A stretch of 64,000 nucleotides of DNA. Origin: Streptomyces parvus (GTDB lineage Bacteria > Actinomycetota > Actinomycetes > Streptomycetales > Streptomycetaceae). Positions 1 to 8,298 of this stretch are shown here, in pieces; the stretch's first letter is position 1; the number at the start of each line of letters is the position of its first letter. Made by a program: the position numbers and the translations under genes. The stretch spans positions 62,001-126,000 of the forward strand of contig NZ_BMRY01000015.1 in NCBI RefSeq assembly GCF_014648875.1. Reading direction: 5' to 3'. Below the pieces are notes generated by a model that was given only the letters and a program-made list of their open reading frames with translations, did no database searches and was not told the DNA's origin.

Positions 1-327
1 GGTACCACGGGCTCGACCGGCACCACCGGTACCACCGGCTCCACCGGCGGCGACCAGGGCGGCAGCAGCGCCACCGGCGGGTCCACCACCGGTGGCGACG
101 ACGCCGGCTGCACCGTCGACCTCGACGGCGCCGAGTGCACCGACAACACCGACACCGACAGCGTCGGCAACAAGCCGGTCGAGCAGAGCAAGGGCAAGGA
201 AGAGCTCGCCGAGACCGGTGCGGCCGAGACGACCTTCCTGGTCATCGGCGCCGCGACGATGATCGCGGGCGGCATCGGCTTCCGCATCCTGCCGCGCCTG
301 GTCGGCGGCGGTCGCACGGTCGCCTAG
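1..327 (+). CDS. C-terminal part of a sortase-anchored (LAETG) cell-wall surface protein
   Basis: The frame is open from the first base of the window and stops at the TAG at 325-327, so only the last 108 residues are present. They begin with a Gly/Thr/Ser-rich spacer of GTTGSTG-type repeats. A two-cysteine stretch (DAGCTVDLDGAECTD) follows, then LAETGA, a hydrophobic helix of about 20 residues and a short Arg-containing tail (GGGRTVA). LAxTG plus helix plus basic tail is the cell-wall sorting signal used by class E sortases of Streptomyces, which join the threonine to peptidoglycan. The ectodomain that would define function lies upstream of the window. Anchoring is well supported; the role is unknown. 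Confidence 0.85.
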   Translation, partial: GTTGSTGTTGTTGSTGGDQGGSSATGGSTTGGDDAGCTVDLDGAECTDNTDTDSVGNKPVEQSKGKEELAETGAAETTFLVIGAATMIAGGIGFRILPRLVGGGRTVA

Positions 328-364
328 GTCCGGCAGCCGGGCCCGTGGCGCACCACGGCATAAC

Positions 365-404
365 GAAGGGCCCGGGAGGGCGTACGACGCCTCCCGGGCC
401 CTTC
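365..404 (+). terminator. Hairpin terminator after the LAETG gene
   Basis: A 15-bp perfect inverted repeat (365-379 with 390-404) with a 10-nt loop lies 37 bp past the stop codon of the wall-protein gene. It could also serve the small gene converging from the right. Confidence 0.8.
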
Positions 405-496
405 TGCGCGCCCGGACCGCTCAGACGGCCGTACGCATACGTCCATAAGCCCCTGCGGGGCGGTGAGAGGCGGCCCCGAGGGCCGCGCGGACCTGA

Positions 497-694
497 TCAG
501 GCCGCCTGCGCCAGCAGTGCGAGCGCCGTCAGCAACACCACCATCAGGGCGATCAGCATCGCCGGGCTCATCCCGGCCAGCGGGCCCTGGCCCTGCTCCT
601 CCAGCATCTGCTGCCGCACGGCACGGCAGACGCGGCAACGGCCCTCGCTCACGGGCGCCGCGCAGTTCGCGCACACCAGTCGGTCATAGGTCAT
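497..694 (-). CDS. Small zinc-ribbon membrane protein
   Basis: A 65-residue protein starting MTYDRLVCANC. The ATG at 694 is chosen because a GGAGGAG ribosome site sits about 7 nt upstream; the ATG two codons earlier lies too close to it. The N-terminus has two CxxC pairs (CANC, CRVC) typical of a small zinc ribbon. The C-terminus is one hydrophobic helix (SPAMLIALMVVLLTALALL). It is likely a single-pass membrane protein with a cytoplasmic zinc knuckle. The family is uncharacterised as far as I know. It stands alone, convergent with the wall-protein gene and divergent from ftsE. Confidence 0.7.
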   Translation of the reverse strand: MTYDRLVCANCAAPVSEGRCRVCRAVRQQMLEEQGQGPLAGMSPAMLIALMVVLLTALALLAQAA

Positions 695-954
695 GCGCAT
701 TCCTCCTCCCGCGCGGCGGAGCCGCTTGCCTGCTTTCTCTCCGCACAACGCTCACGGAAACGCAACCGTTCCCCCCACCACTGTGCCAGCTCGCGGCGAT
801 TTCGGCGCGGCCCGCCGGACAAGGTCCGGCACGACCCGTTTCGTACCGTGGGGCGATTCGCCATATAACACCCATTGCCGGACGCCGCCTGCACGCGTGA
901 GCCCGGTTCGCGTATGGTCACGCTCACCTACTCCCGGCCGACCGTGGTGCATCC

Positions 955-1644
955 GTGATCCGATTCGACAACGTCTCCAAGACCTACCCGAAGCAGACCC
1001 GACCGGCTCTGCGCGATGTCTCGCTGGACATCGAGAAGGGTGAGTTCGTCTTCCTGGTGGGGTCCTCCGGCTCCGGCAAGTCGACCTTCATGCGACTGAT
1101 TTTGCGCGAGGAGCGGGCCAGCACGGGCATGGTCCATGTGCTCGGCAAGGACCTCGCGCGGCTGTCCAACTGGAAGGTGCCGCAGATGCGCCGCCAGCTG
1201 GGGACGGTCTTCCAGGACTTCCGCCTGCTGCCCAACAAGACGGTCGCGGAGAACGTGGCCTTCGCGCAGGAGGTCATCGGCAAGCCGCGCGGCGAGATCC
1301 GCAAGGCCGTGCCGCAGGTCCTCGACCTCGTCGGCCTCGGCGGCAAGGAGGAGCGGATGCCCGGTGAGCTCTCCGGCGGTGAGCAGCAGCGTGTGGCCAT
1401 CGCCCGCGCCTTCGTCAACCGCCCCATGCTGCTGATCGCGGACGAGCCGACCGGCAACCTCGACCCGCAGACCTCGGTGGGCATCATGAAGCTGCTGGAC
1501 CGGATCAACCGGACCGGCACCACCGTGATCATGGCGACCCACGACCAGAACATCGTCGACCAGATGCGCAAGCGCGTCATCGAGCTCGAGCAGGGCCGTC
1601 TCGTACGCGACCAGGCACGCGGCGTCTACGGCTACCAGCACTGA
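955..1644 (+). CDS. ftsE: Cell-division ABC transporter ATP-binding protein FtsE
   Basis: A 229-residue ATPase of normal FtsE length with a GTG start. Visible motifs are Walker A GSSGSGKST (36-44), Q-loop FQDF (86-89), signature LSGGEQQ (139-145), Walker B with DEPTGNLD (163-170) and the switch His in ATHDQ (196). The DEPTGNLD form and small size are characteristic of FtsE. With FtsX it forms a membrane complex that uses ATP to activate peptidoglycan hydrolases at growth and division sites; it does not import a solute. ftsX follows 54 bp downstream, evidently in the same operon. Confidence 0.97.
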   Translation: MIRFDNVSKTYPKQTRPALRDVSLDIEKGEFVFLVGSSGSGKSTFMRLILREERASTGMVHVLGKDLARLSNWKVPQMRRQLGTVFQDFRLLPNKTVAENVAFAQEVIGKPRGEIRKAVPQVLDLVGLGGKEERMPGELSGGEQQRVAIARAFVNRPMLLIADEPTGNLDPQTSVGIMKLLDRINRTGTTVIMATHDQNIVDQMRKRVIELEQGRLVRDQARGVYGYQH

Positions 1645-1698
1645 CCGAGGGGCTCCGGCCCTTCGTGCATTTCGAGCATCGAGTACTGAAAGGACGCC

Positions 1699-2616
1699 AT
1701 GCGCGCCCAGTTCGTCCTGTCGGAGATCGGCGTCGGTCTCCGCCGCAACCTCACGATGACCTTCGCGGTCGTGGTCTCCGTCGCCCTCTCGCTCGCCCTG
1801 TTCGGCGGTGCGCTGCTGATGCGCGAGCAGGTCAGCACGATGAAGGACTACTGGTACGACAAGGTCAACGTCTCGATCTTCCTCTGCAACAAGAACGACG
1901 CCAAGGACATGCCCAAGTGCGCCAAGGGGGCTGTCACCAAGGAGCAGAAGGCGGAGATCAAGGCCGATCTGGAGAAGATGGACGCCGTTCAGACGGTCCA
2001 CTTCGAGACGGTCGACGAGGCGTACAAGCACTACCAGGAGCAGTTCGGCGACTCCCCGATGGCGGGCAACATCACGCCCGACCAGATGCAGGAGTCGTTC
2101 CGCGTGAAGCTGGACGACCCGCAGAAGTACAAGGTCGTCGCGACGGCGTTCGCCGGGCGGGACGGGGTGCAGTCCGTCCAGGACCAACGGTCCATCCTGG
2201 ACAACCTCTTCGAGCTGATGAACGGCATGAACGTCGTCGCGATCTACGTGATGATCCTGATGCTCGTCATCGCGCTGATCCTGATCGTCAACACCGTGCG
2301 CGTCTCCGCGTTCAGCCGGAGACGTGAAACGGGCATCATGCGCCTCGTCGGGGCCTCCGGCTTCTACATCCAGGCCCCCTTCATCATGGAGGCGGCCGTC
2401 GCCGGCCTGATCGGCGGTGTGCTGGCCTGCGCCATGCTGCTCGGCGGCCGGTACTTCCTGATCGACGGCGGCCTCGCGCTCCAGGAGAAGCTGAACCTCA
2501 TCAACTTCATCGGCTGGGACGCGGTTCTGACCAAGCTTCCGCTGGTGCTCGCGATCGGGCTGCTGATGCCCGCAGTCGCCGCTCTCTTCGCGTTGCGCAA
2601 GTACCTGAAGGTGTGA
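1699..2616 (+). CDS. ftsX: Cell-division permease-like protein FtsX
   Basis: A 305-residue membrane protein with the FtsX arrangement: a cytoplasmic N-terminus, TM1 (about 20-40), an extracellular domain of roughly 135 residues, then three C-terminal helices (about 180-200, 228-250, 281-299). The conserved SRRRETGIMRLVGAS loop between TM2 and TM3 couples to FtsE. The ectodomain has two cysteines, C63 and C74, that could form a disulfide. In actinobacteria this ectodomain contacts NlpC/P60-type hydrolase activators; no such partner gene is adjacent, but a secreted peptidase follows. A ribosome site (GAAAGGA) precedes the ATG. Confidence 0.96.
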   Translation: MRAQFVLSEIGVGLRRNLTMTFAVVVSVALSLALFGGALLMREQVSTMKDYWYDKVNVSIFLCNKNDAKDMPKCAKGAVTKEQKAEIKADLEKMDAVQTVHFETVDEAYKHYQEQFGDSPMAGNITPDQMQESFRVKLDDPQKYKVVATAFAGRDGVQSVQDQRSILDNLFELMNGMNVVAIYVMILMLVIALILIVNTVRVSAFSRRRETGIMRLVGASGFYIQAPFIMEAAVAGLIGGVLACAMLLGGRYFLIDGGLALQEKLNLINFIGWDAVLTKLPLVLAIGLLMPAVAALFALRKYLKV

Positions 2617-2622
2617 CATGTG

Positions 2623-2664
2623 CCCCCTGGGGCGCACGGGCGATCGCCCGTGCGCCCCAGGGGG
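2623..2664 (+). terminator. Perfect 42-nt palindrome after ftsX
   Basis: Bases 2623-2643 and 2644-2664 are exact reverse complements (21-bp arms, no spacer), followed by TTT. It lies between the ftsX stop and the peptidase start, so it probably ends the ftsEX transcript. The extreme symmetry would also form a DNA cruciform. Confidence 0.75.
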
Positions 2665-2684
2665 TTTGTCCTAGACTCGTCGCC

Positions 2685-3872
2685 ATGTCGGGCTCCGCTC
2701 AACGCTTCGGGCCCCGCGGTCGTCGCCGCGGGGCGGCCCTGACATTGGTCTTCGGGTGTGCTCTCGCCACCGCCGCCGCGACCGGTTCGCTGCCGCAGGA
2801 ACCCGAGCCCGGGCCCGGCCCGGGGACCCGCGCCGTCTCCTCCACCGTCGCCCCGGTCGACCACGACGAGATCGAGGACGCCGCAGCCGAGGCCGAGGCC
2901 GACGGGAAGTCCGTGAAGGACGCCGCCGAGGAGGTCGTCAGCCGCAGCGGCGACCGCTGGGGCGCGGTCTACGACCAGCGGGAGTACGAGGAGTTCGAGC
3001 AGGCGCTCGACGGCACCTACACCGGCGTCGGGCTCTCCGCCCGGCGCACCGGCCGCGGCGACGTCACCGTCTCCCGCGTCCAGCCCGGCGGCCCCGCCGA
3101 CCGGGCCGGCATCCGCACCGGCGATCTGCTGCGCACCCTGGACGGCCGCGCGATCGGCAAACGCCCCGTCGCGGAGGTCGTCGCGTTACTGCGCGGCGAC
3201 GGTACGGGAGCGGCCGAGGGCAGCCGGGTGGAGCTGGGGCTCGTCCGGGAGGGCCGGAGCTGGACCGAGACCCTGGAGCGGGCCCGGCTGACCACCGAGG
3301 CGGTCACCGTGCGGCGGCTGGGGGACGAGCCCTCGTCGGCGGTCCTGGTCAAGGTCGCCGCCTTCACCAAGGGCGCGGGGGCCGACGTCCGGGACGCGGT
3401 CCGGGACGCTCCCGAGGGGGCGGGGATACTCCTCGATCTGCGCGCCAACTCCGGCGGACTCGTCGCCGAGGCCGTCGTCGCCGCCTCCGCCTTCCTGGAC
3501 GGCGGCCTGGTCGCCACGTACGACGTACGCGGGGACCAGCACGCGCTGTACGCCGATCCGGGCGGTGACACGGACCGGCCGGTCGTCGTCCTGGTCGACG
3601 GCGGCACGATGAGCGCCGCCGAGCTGCTGACCGGCGCCCTCCAGGACCGGGGCCGCGCGGTCACCGTCGGCTCGCCCACCTTCGGCAAGGGCTCCGTGCA
3701 GATGCCCAGCAGGCTCCCGGGCGGCTCGGTGGCCGAGCTGACCGTCGGCCACTACCGCACCCCGGGCGGCCGCAACGTCGACGGCAGGGGCATCACCCCC
3801 GACCTCGTGGTGGGGGAGCGGGCCCAGCAGCGGGCCGAGACGGTATTGAGTGGCCTCGGGGGTGGGTCGTAG
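2685..3872 (+). CDS. S41-family C-terminal processing peptidase (PDZ, secreted or membrane-anchored)
   Basis: A 395-residue protein from the ATG at 2685 (MSGSAQ); longer frames would run back through the palindrome. Order of parts: basic N-terminus, a hydrophobic signal or anchor (18-35), a Pro/Gly-rich linker, a helical segment, a PDZ domain (about 112-195, with GVGLSA and AGIRTGDLL) and the S41 catalytic domain. The nucleophile is Ser310 in DGGTMSAAE and the general base Lys335 in FGKGSVQ, the Ser-Lys dyad of Prc/CtpA enzymes. It would cleave proteins outside the membrane. Its position after ftsEX suggests a link to wall hydrolase control, which is inference. smpB starts 18 bp downstream. 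Confidence 0.92.
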   Translation: MSGSAQRFGPRGRRRGAALTLVFGCALATAAATGSLPQEPEPGPGPGTRAVSSTVAPVDHDEIEDAAAEAEADGKSVKDAAEEVVSRSGDRWGAVYDQREYEEFEQALDGTYTGVGLSARRTGRGDVTVSRVQPGGPADRAGIRTGDLLRTLDGRAIGKRPVAEVVALLRGDGTGAAEGSRVELGLVREGRSWTETLERARLTTEAVTVRRLGDEPSSAVLVKVAAFTKGAGADVRDAVRDAPEGAGILLDLRANSGGLVAEAVVAASAFLDGGLVATYDVRGDQHALYADPGGDTDRPVVVLVDGGTMSAAELLTGALQDRGRAVTVGSPTFGKGSVQMPSRLPGGSVAELTVGHYRTPGGRNVDGRGITPDLVVGERAQQRAETVLSGLGGGS

Positions 3873-3890
3873 TGCGAAAATGACCGCACT

Positions 3891-4379
3891 ATGGCGAAGG
3901 AAAAAGACACCGGGCGCAAGATGATCGCGCAGAACAAGAAGGCGCGGCACGACTACAGCATCCTCGACACCTACGAGTGCGGCCTCGTGCTCATGGGGAC
4001 GGAGGTCAAGTCCCTGCGCATGGGGCGGGCCTCCCTGGTCGACGGCTTCGTGCAGATCGACGACCACGAGGCGTGGCTCCACAACATCCACGTCCCCGAG
4101 TACGTCCAGGGCACCTGGACCAACCACGCGGCCAAGCGGAAGCGCAAGCTGCTGCTGCACCGGGCCGAGATCGACAAGCTGGAGTCGAAGTCGCAGGAGA
4201 CGGGCCACACCATCGTGCCGCTCGCGCTGTACTTCAAGGACGGCCGGGTCAAGGTCGAGATCGCGCTCGCCAAGGGCAAGAAGGAGTACGACAAGCGGCA
4301 GACGCTCCGCGAGAAGCAGGACACGCGGGAGACGAACCGCGCCATCGCGGCGGCCCGCCGGCGGCAGCGCAGCGCCTGA
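3891..4379 (+). CDS. smpB: SsrA-binding protein SmpB
   Basis: A 162-residue protein of the usual SmpB length with the family blocks IAQNKKARHDYSI, GLVLMGTEVKSLR and KVEIALAKGKKEYDKR, and a basic helical tail. SmpB binds the tRNA-like domain of tmRNA and mimics the codon-anticodon helix in the decoding centre, so stalled ribosomes switch to the tmRNA reading frame. The tmRNA gene lies 98 bp downstream on the same strand, so both partners of trans-translation sit together. Confidence 0.98.
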   Translation: MAKEKDTGRKMIAQNKKARHDYSILDTYECGLVLMGTEVKSLRMGRASLVDGFVQIDDHEAWLHNIHVPEYVQGTWTNHAAKRKRKLLLHRAEIDKLESKSQETGHTIVPLALYFKDGRVKVEIALAKGKKEYDKRQTLREKQDTRETNRAIAAARRRQRSA

Positions 4380-4402
4380 GGCACCCCCCACGGGGAATAC
4401 GC

Positions 4403-4432
4403 TGGCATCGTCCGGCGTTGGTCACGTACGAT
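4403..4432 (+). promoter_or_regulatory. Probable ssrA promoter
   Basis: A TACGAT -10 element (4427-4432) lies 18 bp after a weak -35-like TGGCAT (4403-4408), in the gap between smpB and ssrA. Transcription from here would give a tmRNA precursor with about 38 nt to be trimmed from the 5' end. Confidence 0.4.
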
Positions 4433-4477
4433 GGGCCGTGCACCTCAGCGAAGGTGCGCGTTTTGAAAAATCAACAT

Positions 4478-4861
4478 GGGGATGATCGGTTTCGACAGCG
4501 GATGTCGAAGCAGGGGAAGCGAGTCGAGGAAGCGGCAATGATCTCGTAAACCATATGTCGCAAACAATAATCGCCAATTCCAAGCGCGATTCCTCCGCCT
4601 TCGCCCTCGCTGCCTAATTAGCAGCTAGCGAAGACTCTGCGGAGTGTCAGCCCGGGGGTGATCCCGACCCGGATCCTGGCATCAGCTAGGGATCTAAACT
4701 TCTCGGCCCGGCCACGGGGCCGAGAAGGAAATCAAACAGTGGCTGGGCCTGTCGGAGGCTTGTTCGCGTGACCTCCGGGGCCGAGAAAAGCGTAGCGAAC
4801 TGCACTCGGAGAAGCCCTGGTTCCGCACCGTTGGACGCGGGTTCGATTCCCGCCATCTCCA
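4478..4861 (+). ncRNA. ssrA: Transfer-messenger RNA (tmRNA)
   Basis: The 5' end GGGGATG pairs with CATCTCC at 4854-4860 to form the acceptor stem, and the T-arm GGTTCGATTCC-type loop is visible just before it. The terminal CCA is not fully encoded (ACA). The tag frame resumes at GCC 4573 and ends at TAA 4615-4617, encoding ANSKRDSSAFALAA, a degradation tag with the usual ALAA end read by ClpXP-type proteases. From memory the S. coelicolor tag is three residues longer (a QQS block), so this one is short. Partner SmpB is encoded just upstream. Confidence 0.95.
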
Positions 4862-4874
4862 CAATTCCCATGTA

Positions 4875-4915
4875 AGCCTCCGCCCCGCGAGTTCACTCGC
4901 GGGGCGGAGGCTTTT
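4875..4915 (+). terminator. Strong intrinsic terminator after tmRNA
   Basis: A 17-bp perfect stem (4875-4891 with 4896-4912), a TTCA loop and a T-run (4912-4915). It also faces the convergent kinase gene, so it may work in both directions. Confidence 0.9.
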
Positions 4916-4947
4916 CCCATGTCAGGGGCATCCCACGGCGGGACCTG

Positions 4948-6678
4948 TCAGGGTTCCAGTACGGGGTCGGCGAAAGCGGCGATGCCTTTGCAGTCGCCGG
5001 ACGCGGTGGCGAGGGTGACGCGCAGCCGCAGTACGTCGGCGACCGGTACGTCGAAGGTCCGTTCCTTGCCCAGGGTGAGGGTTCCGGACGCCAGGATCTT
5101 TCCATCGCCGAGGAACGTGACCTTGCCCTGCGACTGGGGGGAGTCGTCCGTGATGCCGCCGGTGAAGCGGAGGGAGGACCACGCGCGTTCCAGGTTGTAC
5201 TCGGTGGCAGAGGTCCCCGTGCAGGGCAGGCGTTTGGTCAGCGCCGTCTCGAATTCCCGGGTGTTCAGGACGGCCGGTTCGGTCTTCCACGTGGAGCCGT
5301 CGACCGGCGTCAGCGCCGTCAGGGACTGGGGCTCCCTCGCATCGGGCTCCGGCTCCGAAGAGGGTGTCGCGTCCGGGGTGCCGGACGGGTCGTCCGACGG
5401 TGTCCCGGGTGCTTCCGAGGAGGCGCCGGGCTCAGCGCCGGGCTCGGCCGTGGGACTCTCGGTGGCTGTGCGGGGCGTCTCCGGGCGCTTGCCGGACGTG
5501 GTGTCGCCGTCGTCGCCGCCGGAGGCCAGCCGGGCGCCCAGGAAGCCGCCTGCCACCATCAGCACCACGGCGGCCGCCGCGCCCAGCGGCACCAGGTATT
5601 TCGGGCGGTGCCGCCGCCCCGGGGCCGGTGCCGTCGCGGGCGGCTGGGTCGGTGGTTGTGCCGACGATGGCTGCGGCGCGACGTGGTGCGGGCGCGCGGA
5701 GGGCGCCGCCCCGGGCGGGACAGCTCCCGGCGGCGGGGTCCTGGGCGGGGGAGGGGCCGTGGCGGTGCGGGCGCGGGACGTCGTCGTGACCACTGCCGGG
5801 CGCAGCTGCCGTACCCAGCCGGTCAGTGACTCCGGCCGGCGGACCGGGTCGGCGTCGAACAGTGCGAGCAGAGCGGTCCGCCGCTCGGGCGGCAGGGCGG
5901 TGACCTCCGGCAGCGCGATGAACCGCTCGCGCAGCTGCTCCGGGGCCGTGGGCGGGGTCTCGCCGCTGAGCAGGAAGTAGGCGATGGCGCCGAACGCGTA
6001 CCGGTCCGCCGCCGGGGAACGTACGCCCTCGTGCACCTCCGGTGCCGCGAACCCCGGGGTGAACCAGACCTCGGTCGTGCGGTGTTCGGGAGCGAGTTTG
6101 CTCAGCCCGAAGTCGACCAGGGTGGTTTGTCCGTCGGCGTCGACCATCACGTTGCCGGGCGACAGGTCGCCGTGCACCACCACGCGGCCCGACGGGGTGG
6201 CGGTGCCCGAGTGGAGCCGGTCCAGAACCTCGGCCAGCTGCTCCAGGCAGCGGGCGGCCTCGCGCCGCTCGGCAGGCGTCTCCAGCGTGCGTTCGGCCCG
6301 CCAGTCCCGCAGGTCCAGGCCCTCCACATGGTTCATCACCAGGTAGAGACAGCGGCCGGTGACCTCCTCGGCCCGGCCCTGGGGGTGCGGGGGCGGGCCC
6401 TCGAAGTGCTCCCGTACGCCGATCACGCCGACCCGGTGCACGAAGCGGAGCAGTTCCGCCTGCTCGCTCCACGCGGCGCTGATCCGGGCGAAGCCCTCGG
6501 CGGTCATGGTGGTCCGGGTGTCCAGGACCTTCACCACGACGGGCTCGGCCTCCCCGGACAGCTCCAGGTCGGCGAGATAGAGGACCGCCTCGCCGCCGCG
6601 TCCGATGGACCGCCGCAGCCGGTACCGGTCGGGGGCCGGGTCCGGTCCGACGCGCAGACCTCCGGTCGTGGTCGCCAT
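4948..6678 (-). CDS. Membrane serine/threonine protein kinase with extracellular NPCBM-like domain
   Basis: A 576-residue protein starting MATTTGG (ATG at 6678 with a GGGGGGA ribosome site). The kinase domain (about 19-290) has IGRGGEAVLY as Gly loop, Lys50 in VVVKVLD, catalytic HGDLSPGNV (Asp171, Asn176) and DFG 189-191. HGD replaces HRD, so activation-loop phosphorylation may not be needed. A Pro-rich juxtamembrane stretch and one TM helix (361-385) follow. The exterior part has an acidic Pro/Ser linker and a beta-rich domain (FLGDGKILASGTLTLG...LRLRVTL) resembling the NPCBM/NEW2 carbohydrate-binding module. It is plausibly a sensor of wall or polysaccharide ligands. It lies 65 bp downstream of the MFS gene and may be co-transcribed with it. 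Confidence 0.9.
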   Translation of the reverse strand: MATTTGGLRVGPDPAPDRYRLRRSIGRGGEAVLYLADLELSGEAEPVVVKVLDTRTTMTAEGFARISAAWSEQAELLRFVHRVGVIGVREHFEGPPPHPQGRAEEVTGRCLYLVMNHVEGLDLRDWRAERTLETPAERREAARCLEQLAEVLDRLHSGTATPSGRVVVHGDLSPGNVMVDADGQTTLVDFGLSKLAPEHRTTEVWFTPGFAAPEVHEGVRSPAADRYAFGAIAYFLLSGETPPTAPEQLRERFIALPEVTALPPERRTALLALFDADPVRRPESLTGWVRQLRPAVVTTTSRARTATAPPPPRTPPPGAVPPGAAPSARPHHVAPQPSSAQPPTQPPATAPAPGRRHRPKYLVPLGAAAAVVLMVAGGFLGARLASGGDDGDTTSGKRPETPRTATESPTAEPGAEPGASSEAPGTPSDDPSGTPDATPSSEPEPDAREPQSLTALTPVDGSTWKTEPAVLNTREFETALTKRLPCTGTSATEYNLERAWSSLRFTGGITDDSPQSQGKVTFLGDGKILASGTLTLGKERTFDVPVADVLRLRVTLATASGDCKGIAAFADPVLEP

Positions 6679-6743
6679 GCGAGAAGTCCCCCCGGTACGC
6701 GTGAACAGCGGCCGGATCAGCCTCTCCCAGCCATCCGTCCAGG

Positions 6744-8195
6744 TCAACTCCCCCTCGGCGTGGCTGCTTTCATCCGCCGTACAAGGTCGGGCGAAGCCGT
6801 TGCGGCCGTTCCCGCAGCCGCGATGACCAGCGCGAGGGCCGCCGCCGACACCGGGGCCGCGTAGCCGGGGGCCGTCCCCGCGTGCTCGACCAGCCAGCCG
6901 CCCGCCGCCGCCCCGGCCGCGACCCCGCCCAGCAGCGCCGTCACCGAGAGCGTCATGCCCTCGTTCAACTGCTCCGGGCGCGTGGCCCGCTGGACCAGGG
7001 TCATGCCCGTGACCATGGTCGGGGCGGTCGCCGCCCCCGCCAGCAGCAGGCAGAGCGCCAGCACCGGCAGGGAAGCCGATCCGGCGGCGGCCAGCAGCGG
7101 CAGGGACATCAGGGCCGTCATCGCGGTCAGGCACAGCAGCAGCCGGAGGTGGACGTTCCGCGCGGGCCGCAGCGAACCGTAGAGCAGGCCCGCCGCGCAC
7201 GAGCCCGCCGCCTGGAGCGCCAGGATCGCGCCCCCGGCATGCGCGATGGAGACCACCTCCAGCGACCCGAACACCGCCCCCGTCGCGAGGAACACCGCCA
7301 GCAGCGCGGGCATCCCGGGCGTGCGCAGGGGCGAGGCCGCCGGCTTCGTACGCGGGGTGACGGGCGGCTCCGTGGCGCGCTGGGCGGCGAAGACCAGGAC
7401 GCCGGTCATCAGGAGCCCCGCCCCCACCAGCGTGCCCGCCTCCGGGAACAGCGCCCCGCAGAGCGTCGCGGCCAGCACCGGGCCCAGCATGAAGCAGAGC
7501 TCGTCGGCGGCCTGCTCGAAGGAGTTCGCGGTGTGCAGGGCCGCCGGATCGCCCCGGTGCAGATACGCCCAGCGGGCCCGCGACATCCCGCCGGTGTTCG
7601 GGGTGGTCGCGGTCGCGGCGTACGCGGCGAACAGGGTCCAGGCCGGGGCGTCGTGGTGCACGCACAGCACCAGGGCCAGCGACCCCAGCACGGCGAGCGC
7701 GGTGGCGGGCACGGCGACGCGGGCCTGCCCGAAGCGGTCCACCAGCCGGGCGGTGAACGGCGCGACGACCGCCGTCGCGGCCAGGCCGGTCGCGGTGACG
7801 GCCCCGGCGAGGGCGTACGAGCCCCGGGACCCGGCGATCATGATGACCGCGCTGACGCTGAGCATCCCCATCGGCAGCCGGGCGATCAGATTGCCCGCCG
7901 TGAAGGCGCGGGCCCCGGGTGTCGCCAGCAGCCGGAGGTACGGATTCGACGCCGGCCGCGACCGTCGGCGCCCGGGTCCCGTCGGCGCGCAGCGCGGGGC
8001 CGCGACCAACTGCCCGCCGGAGACCGCGAGGAGGGGCGTGGCCGGGGGAGCGGGCAAGGGGGCCCGGTCCGGGCGGACGTGCGGACGGGGCCGGGGCGCG
8101 CTCTCCGGGCGGACGTGCGGACGGGGCCGCCGGTCCGAGGCGGCGGGGCGGGCGGCGGGAAGGGTCTCCGGGCGGGCGGCAGGGGATATCGGCAT
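6744..8195 (-). CDS. MFS-family transporter
   Basis: A 483-residue protein if it starts at the ATG at 8195. About 80 residues of Pro/Arg-rich sequence precede the first membrane helix (NPYLRLLATPGARAFTAGNLIARLPMGMLSVSAVIMI). The rest shows about 12 hydrophobic helices and an MFS-type loop after TM2 (ARLVDRFGQARV). Substrate cannot be read from sequence; drug or metabolite export is the usual role. The N-terminal extension is partly encoded by a 26-bp direct repeat and may be non-coding, with a start nearer NPYLRLL. It is divergent from a LysR gene, its likely regulator, and upstream of the kinase. Confidence 0.8.
   Translation of the reverse strand: MPISPAARPETLPAARPAASDRRPRPHVRPESAPRPRPHVRPDRAPLPAPPATPLLAVSGGQLVAAPRCAPTGPGRRRSRPASNPYLRLLATPGARAFTAGNLIARLPMGMLSVSAVIMIAGSRGSYALAGAVTATGLAATAVVAPFTARLVDRFGQARVAVPATALAVLGSLALVLCVHHDAPAWTLFAAYAATATTPNTGGMSRARWAYLHRGDPAALHTANSFEQAADELCFMLGPVLAATLCGALFPEAGTLVGAGLLMTGVLVFAAQRATEPPVTPRTKPAASPLRTPGMPALLAVFLATGAVFGSLEVVSIAHAGGAILALQAAGSCAAGLLYGSLRPARNVHLRLLLCLTAMTALMSLPLLAAAGSASLPVLALCLLLAGAATAPTMVTGMTLVQRATRPEQLNEGMTLSVTALLGGVAAGAAAGGWLVEHAGTAPGYAAPVSAAALALVIAAAGTAATASPDLVRRMKAATPRGS
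8068..8129. repeat. 26-bp direct repeat inside the MFS N-terminal extension
   Basis: Bases 8068-8093 recur exactly at 8104-8129. In the MFS frame they give two RPHVRP-type repeats. The homogenised repeat and low-complexity translation cast doubt on this part of the protein. Confidence 0.75.
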
Positions 8196-8248
8196 ACGGA
8201 CCAGGCTCGCCGTGCCCCGCCGTCCGGGTCCAACACCTTCCGCGGAGC

Positions 8249-8273
8249 GATTCACGCGTACGTGTTGTGAATC
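8249..8273. promoter_or_regulatory. Candidate LysR operator in the divergent MFS/LysR promoter region
   Basis: GATTCA (8249-8254) and TGAATC (8268-8273) form a dyad with a 13-bp spacer, between the divergent starts at 8195 and 8299. The spacing and place fit a LysR-type recognition site controlling both genes. Confidence 0.5.
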
Positions 8274-8298
8274 AGGTTCCGCGCGGTAGATTCGCGGC

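Noticed and set aside
928..2637. Long minus-strand open frame (569 codons) across ftsE-ftsX
   Set aside because: A shadow frame typical of high-GC genes: Asp/Arg/Val/Leu-rich with no domain, opposite two unambiguous genes.
4380..4477. Extension of smpB-downstream frames (190-codon frame from 3977) as a second gene
   Set aside because: It overlaps smpB out of frame and continues into the tmRNA; Arg/Ala-rich shadow.
4686..4920. Minus-strand frames reading MAGIEPASNG and GNRTRVQRCG type sequence over the tmRNA
   Set aside because: They are antisense to the tmRNA 3' domain; this is a well-known false ORF caused by the conserved T-arm sequence.
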